Assembly: GCA_027858555.1 (NCBI GenBank)
Contig: JAQICP010000110.1
Location: 1-8,515 of the forward strand
Direction of reading: 5' to 3'
DNA: 8,515 bases
Source of the DNA: Vallitaleaceae bacterium
GTDB lineage: Bacteria; Bacillota; Clostridia; Lachnospirales; Vallitaleaceae
Within the stretch, counting starts at the first letter, position 1; each line of letters starts with the position of its first letter. The notes beneath the pieces are model-generated. The model made no database searches. It saw only the letters and a list, made by a program, of their open reading frames with translations, and was not told the origin of the DNA. The position numbers and the translations under genes are program-made. Shown here in pieces: positions 5,486-8,515 of this stretch.

Positions 5486-5830
5486 TTAATCTTTGTCATC
5501 TATTTTATCTAGAATATCTAACCTGGATACGTCATCAAATTCATCTAGTTTATCTGCCCCACTAAGGTTATCTAACTCAACCAATTCATCAAATTCACCT
5601 TCATCTAGCTCTTCAATTATTTCATCTAAATGATTGAGATAATTATAATTATGATTCCTCTTGTTATGTTTTAGTACAGCATGCCCTTTACCGTGTTCAT
5701 CCACATGTCCACCCACATGTCCACCCGCATGTCTACCCGCATGTCTACCAACATGCTTCTTGCCTTCAACCTTCTTATTATGCTTCAGTATTCTTGTGTC
5801 CTTGTCAATTTCGACTTCCTTGTTCTTCAT
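5486..5830 (-). CDS. Small histidine/glycine-rich repeat protein with acidic tail, function unknown
   Basis: 114 residues with no recognised domain. Residues 1-25 are charged and rich in Lys. Residues 26-52 carry a run of short His-containing repeats (GRHA GRHA GGHV GGHV, then DEHGKGHA), with more His in HNKRNHNYNYLNH. Residues 68-114 are strongly acidic with regular Leu/Ile (LDEIIEELDEGEFDELVELDNL...). There is no signal peptide or membrane segment. His-rich stretches often bind Ni, Zn, Co or Cu in other proteins, so a cytosolic metal buffer or chaperone is possible but unproven. The ATG at 5828-5830 follows an excellent AGGAGG site (5836-5841) by five bases, which supports real translation. 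A terminator follows the stop. The gene lies 67 bp downstream of the hybrid kinase with no visible terminator between them, so co-transcription is plausible. Confidence 0.72.
   Translation of the reverse strand: MKNKEVEIDKDTRILKHNKKVEGKKHVGRHAGRHAGGHVGGHVDEHGKGHAVLKHNKRNHNYNYLNHLDEIIEELDEGEFDELVELDNLSGADKLDEFDDVSRLDILDKIDDKD
5701..5748. repeat. 12-bp coding tandem repeat, 4 copies
   Basis: Four head-to-tail 12-bp units inside the His-rich gene: two identical CCACATGTCCAC units (5701-5724), then two identical CCGCATGTCTAC units (5725-5748). A degraded fifth unit follows (5749-5760). Each unit encodes four residues (GGHV or GRHA on the minus strand), so gain or loss of units keeps the frame. 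The paired identity suggests recent slippage or duplication of a two-unit block. Confidence 0.85.
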
Positions 5831-5897
5831 ATACGCCTCCTACATAGGAAATGGATTGTTACCATATATATCGTTTGAAATGCTCAAAACCTTTATA

Positions 5898-8474
5898 CTA
5901 TAATTGTGCAATTTCATACAATGCCGCTAACAAGGTGTTTTTTTGATATGGTTTTTGCAATACTTTACCATTCAAATCAAGATTGTACCCATTATTAAGT
6001 AGTTCATTGGAATATCCGGTTGTAAATATTACTTTGATATATGGTGATATGTTCTTAATTGTTTCATAAGCCTCTACACCATTAATATTAGGCAATAGCA
6101 CATCAAAAATAACAATATCAATCTCATCTTTATATTTATAAAATTGGTTAATGGCATCAACTCCATCGATTGCTTCAATGACTCGAGCACCAGAACCAAC
6201 AATGATTTCACGGGCAATCTCTCTGACGCTAGGGTCATCTTCTGCAAGGAGTATGGTGTATGCTCCTAGTGCCATAGGTTTATACGTTATATCTTCTTGC
6301 GGTTCAATTATTTCATTATTCTGTAATGCTGGAAAATACAACCTAAACATAGTGCCGATGTTTTCTTGGCTCTCAAGTTCCACAAATCCATGATTCTTCT
6401 CCACAATACCCAGTACCGTAGCGAGTCCTAGACCTGTTCCCTTACCAATATCTTTTGTTGTAAAGAAAGGATCAAATATTTTATCCTGAATATGTTTTGG
6501 CATACCCGTACCATTGTCCTCTATCTCAATACATATATATCCCTTATGCTTCTTGTTCTCGCTATAGGTCCTAATAGTGATTGCACCACCTTCAGGCAAG
6601 GCATCTTTTGCATTAACACACAGATTCATCAATGTCTGATCTATCTGTGTTTGATCGGCATATATAAAAGGCAGATTATCTTCTAACTCAATTGTGAAGA
6701 TAATATCATCCCCAATTATACCGGATAACATATTTCTAATCTCTTTTACAGAATCATTTATATTGAGTCGTCCAGGGGTTGTTGTATCCATCTTGCTAAA
6801 TAACATCAACTTCTTGACTAATTTTTCAGCTTTTCTGGCGGAATCAGACATAAGACCTATTTGATATTTCAGCTTGGCAGAACCCTCAACTTGATCTAAC
6901 TGTATATCTACCAACTCACTATAACCGATAATAATCTGTAAAATATTATTAAAATCATGGGCTATCCCGCCAGCCAATCGTCCGATTGCTTCTAGCTTCA
7001 TGGAGCGGTTCAACTGAATCTCAAGATTTTTTTGTTCCGTTATATCCTTGAAACTGATTATGATGCCGGTAATTTCTTCTTTTCTATTAACCAGTGGAAT
7101 AATGGATTGTTCTATCAATCTGTCCTCTTTATTAATAATTGAGGTCAATTTCTTTTTACTGAATCGCACCATATCAATACTGGTTTTTCTGCAAACATCA
7201 TCGATATCTTTAAAAAATTCAATTGCATCCACATGATAACTAGATTTGGATATGGGGATATTAAGCAACCTATATATGGCTGAATTCATCCTTAGTATCT
7301 CCAAGTTGGGTGAAAGTAGCATGATGCCACTATAGAGATTTCCAAGAATGGTAGCAATTTCAATCTCACTTCTTGCAATCTCGTCATTTTGCAATAACAG
7401 ATCTTGATTTAGGGATTCTAATTCTGCACGAGAATCAGATAAGTATTCAAAGTTATCCTTGATCATGAGCGACATGTTGTTGAAATATTTTGTTAGTAAA
7501 TTAATCTCTTCGAAACTATCGAGCTCAATAATTTCACCATACTTACCTGTTGCTATTTTATCCATCTCTTCTATCAAATGGGTCATTGGTTTAAGAATGG
7601 ATGTGGATTGAGCATTAGATAGGTAGGCAATAATAATTGTGACCGTTATAATAATGATAATACCGGTAATTATAATCCTTAGAATATTAATATAGTGATT
7701 ATAATATGGGGTTCGTACAGAAATATAAAAGTTCAAATCATCCAATTTTTGTGTCCTTGTTATATATCTTGTGCCTTCATAATCAAGCACTTGAGCCTCG
7801 CTTAGGTCATATGTATCAAAATGTTCATCATAACTGCCATAGGCTACATTATTATGGTCCGAATGGGCAATGTATTGACCTTCACTATCTACAATTGCTA
7901 TAATCCCTTGATTGTCCAACTCCAAGTTATTGATTACTTTTTGAAGTTCAAAGAGTGAATAGTATGCAACTATGCTATAGTTACCCTGACCTTTTATGAC
8001 ATATGCCAATGTTGGATTGGATGATTCAGAGGATATAAATACTTTAGACCAATAGGTCTCATCATAACTAGCTCTCTCTAGATAGAAATCTTGAAATGAC
8101 ATATCAAATCCAACAATATCCTGATCAAGTGTAGGTGCTACAACAATCTTACCCTCATTGTTAATTATAAGAATAATTTCAAACAAATCATTGTGTTGAA
8201 GGATGCTATCAATATAGCCGGTGATATGCTGGCTTAAAAGATTGTCATTATAGACATCATCAATGACATCAAGAATCTTACCTGGCTCAGTAATAATTCT
8301 TTGTGCCTCTTCTTTTGCAAGATTGATCAACATTGTTTGATCATCCTCAATGTCCTTGTTAAAAAAATTCGATAAATAAAACAAACTGATTGATAGTCCT
8401 ACAACAAATGGCATAATTGACATAATAAGATAATTATTCAATAATGTCTTTTTTAATGATTGTTGCTTGTCCAT
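5898..8474 (-). CDS. Membrane hybrid histidine kinase: dCache-HAMP-PAS-HisKA-HATPase-receiver
   Basis: An 858-residue two-component sensor in the cytoplasmic membrane. The first membrane helix is about 16-38. Residues 40-260 are extracytoplasmic with the double-Cache pattern (LIINNEGKIVVAP near 102, IVDSEGQYIAHS near 194), which in this family binds small ligands. The second helix is about 263-284, and HAMP is about 285-340 (ILKPMTHLIEEMDKIATG). A short coiled coil (about 340-372) leads into a PAS domain ending in KDITEQKNLE (476-485). HisKA carries GGIAHDFNNIL with His506 as phosphorylation site. The HATPase has the N box (NLCVNAKDAL, 617-626), Asp653 in EDNGTG, DPFFTTK, and GKGTGLGLA. A C-terminal receiver (738-858) has EDD 745-747, Asp791, Thr818/819 and Lys841, all intact. 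No DNA-binding or HPt domain is attached, so the phosphoryl group must pass to a separate protein or the receiver tunes the kinase. The ATG at 8472-8474 follows AAAGGTG (8482-8488) by seven bases. Only 41 bp of upstream sequence is visible, so the promoter cannot be judged. The ligand is unknown. Confidence 0.94.
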   Translation of the reverse strand: MDKQQSLKKTLLNNYLIMSIMPFVVGLSISLFYLSNFFNKDIEDDQTMLINLAKEEAQRIITEPGKILDVIDDVYNDNLLSQHITGYIDSILQHNDLFEIILIINNEGKIVVAPTLDQDIVGFDMSFQDFYLERASYDETYWSKVFISSESSNPTLAYVIKGQGNYSIVAYYSLFELQKVINNLELDNQGIIAIVDSEGQYIAHSDHNNVAYGSYDEHFDTYDLSEAQVLDYEGTRYITRTQKLDDLNFYISVRTPYYNHYINILRIIITGIIIIITVTIIIAYLSNAQSTSILKPMTHLIEEMDKIATGKYGEIIELDSFEEINLLTKYFNNMSLMIKDNFEYLSDSRAELESLNQDLLLQNDEIARSEIEIATILGNLYSGIMLLSPNLEILRMNSAIYRLLNIPISKSSYHVDAIEFFKDIDDVCRKTSIDMVRFSKKKLTSIINKEDRLIEQSIIPLVNRKEEITGIIISFKDITEQKNLEIQLNRSMKLEAIGRLAGGIAHDFNNILQIIIGYSELVDIQLDQVEGSAKLKYQIGLMSDSARKAEKLVKKLMLFSKMDTTTPGRLNINDSVKEIRNMLSGIIGDDIIFTIELEDNLPFIYADQTQIDQTLMNLCVNAKDALPEGGAITIRTYSENKKHKGYICIEIEDNGTGMPKHIQDKIFDPFFTTKDIGKGTGLGLATVLGIVEKNHGFVELESQENIGTMFRLYFPALQNNEIIEPQEDITYKPMALGAYTILLAEDDPSVREIAREIIVGSGARVIEAIDGVDAINQFYKYKDEIDIVIFDVLLPNINGVEAYETIKNISPYIKVIFTTGYSNELLNNGYNLDLNGKVLQKPYQKNTLLAALYEIAQL

Positions 8475-8515
8475 GTCAATTCACCTTTACATAGCTTCCA
8501 TCTATTATTTTATAA

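Noticed and set aside
5701..5760. CRISPR-like or non-coding tandem repeat
   Set aside because: Units are 12 bp with no spacers and keep the frame of a gene that has a strong ribosome binding site.
5831..5897. Separate promoter for the His-rich gene
   Set aside because: Only a weak TTGAGC and AT-rich stretch with poor spacing was seen; co-transcription with the kinase is at least as likely.
5661..5903. Plus-strand Cys/Pro-rich small protein opposite the His-rich gene
   Set aside because: It mirrors the His repeat on the other strand. Two overlapping plus-strand frames are both open because the 12-bp repeat has no stops, and no ribosome binding site supports either.

Overview
The window looks like chromosomal DNA from a low-GC Gram-positive bacterium, most likely a free-living clostridium (Bacillota/Clostridia). 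The grounds are AT-rich coding and intergenic sequence, strong AGGAG-type ribosome binding sites, a Firmicutes-like FolC, and large multidomain sensory proteins. This placement is inferred from style, not from a marker gene. No mobile element, CRISPR array, tRNA or rRNA was seen.

Layout: (1) 2-1342, plus strand: FolC-type folylpolyglutamate/dihydrofolate synthase, with its N-terminus cut off by the window edge. (2) 1314-3851, minus: an 845-residue c-di-GMP protein (degenerate receiver, PAS, GAF-like region, GGDEF, EAL). It converges on folC and the two coding ends overlap by 29 bp. (3) 3852-4234: a 383-bp non-coding stretch with a good minus-strand promoter. Its leader of about 245 nt holds a tandemly duplicated, branched inverted-repeat unit just upstream of the GGDEF-EAL ribosome binding site. 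(4) 4235-5350, minus: a PAS domain fused to a class I SAM-dependent methyltransferase. (5) 5351-5485: a terminator for the next gene and a perfect hairpin that is a near copy of one in the 3852-4234 leader. (6) 5486-5830, minus: a 114-residue protein with a histidine/glycine-rich tandem-repeat centre and an acidic tail. (7) 5898-8474, minus: an 858-residue membrane hybrid histidine kinase (dCache sensor, HAMP, PAS, HisKA, HATPase, receiver).

Four minus-strand genes in a row (kinase, His-rich protein, PAS-methyltransferase, GGDEF-EAL) form a signalling neighbourhood. The kinase and His-rich gene are only 67 bp apart with no visible terminator between them, so they may be co-transcribed and end at the terminator at 5436-5462. 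The PAS-methyltransferase and GGDEF-EAL genes appear to have their own starts. No DNA-binding output protein is encoded here, so the kinase's receiver must act in a phosphorelay or through a partner elsewhere. A joint pathway linking the kinase to c-di-GMP turnover is a guess from proximity only. The most unusual feature is the duplicated structured leader of the c-di-GMP gene; the His-rich protein and the PAS-methyltransferase fusion come next.
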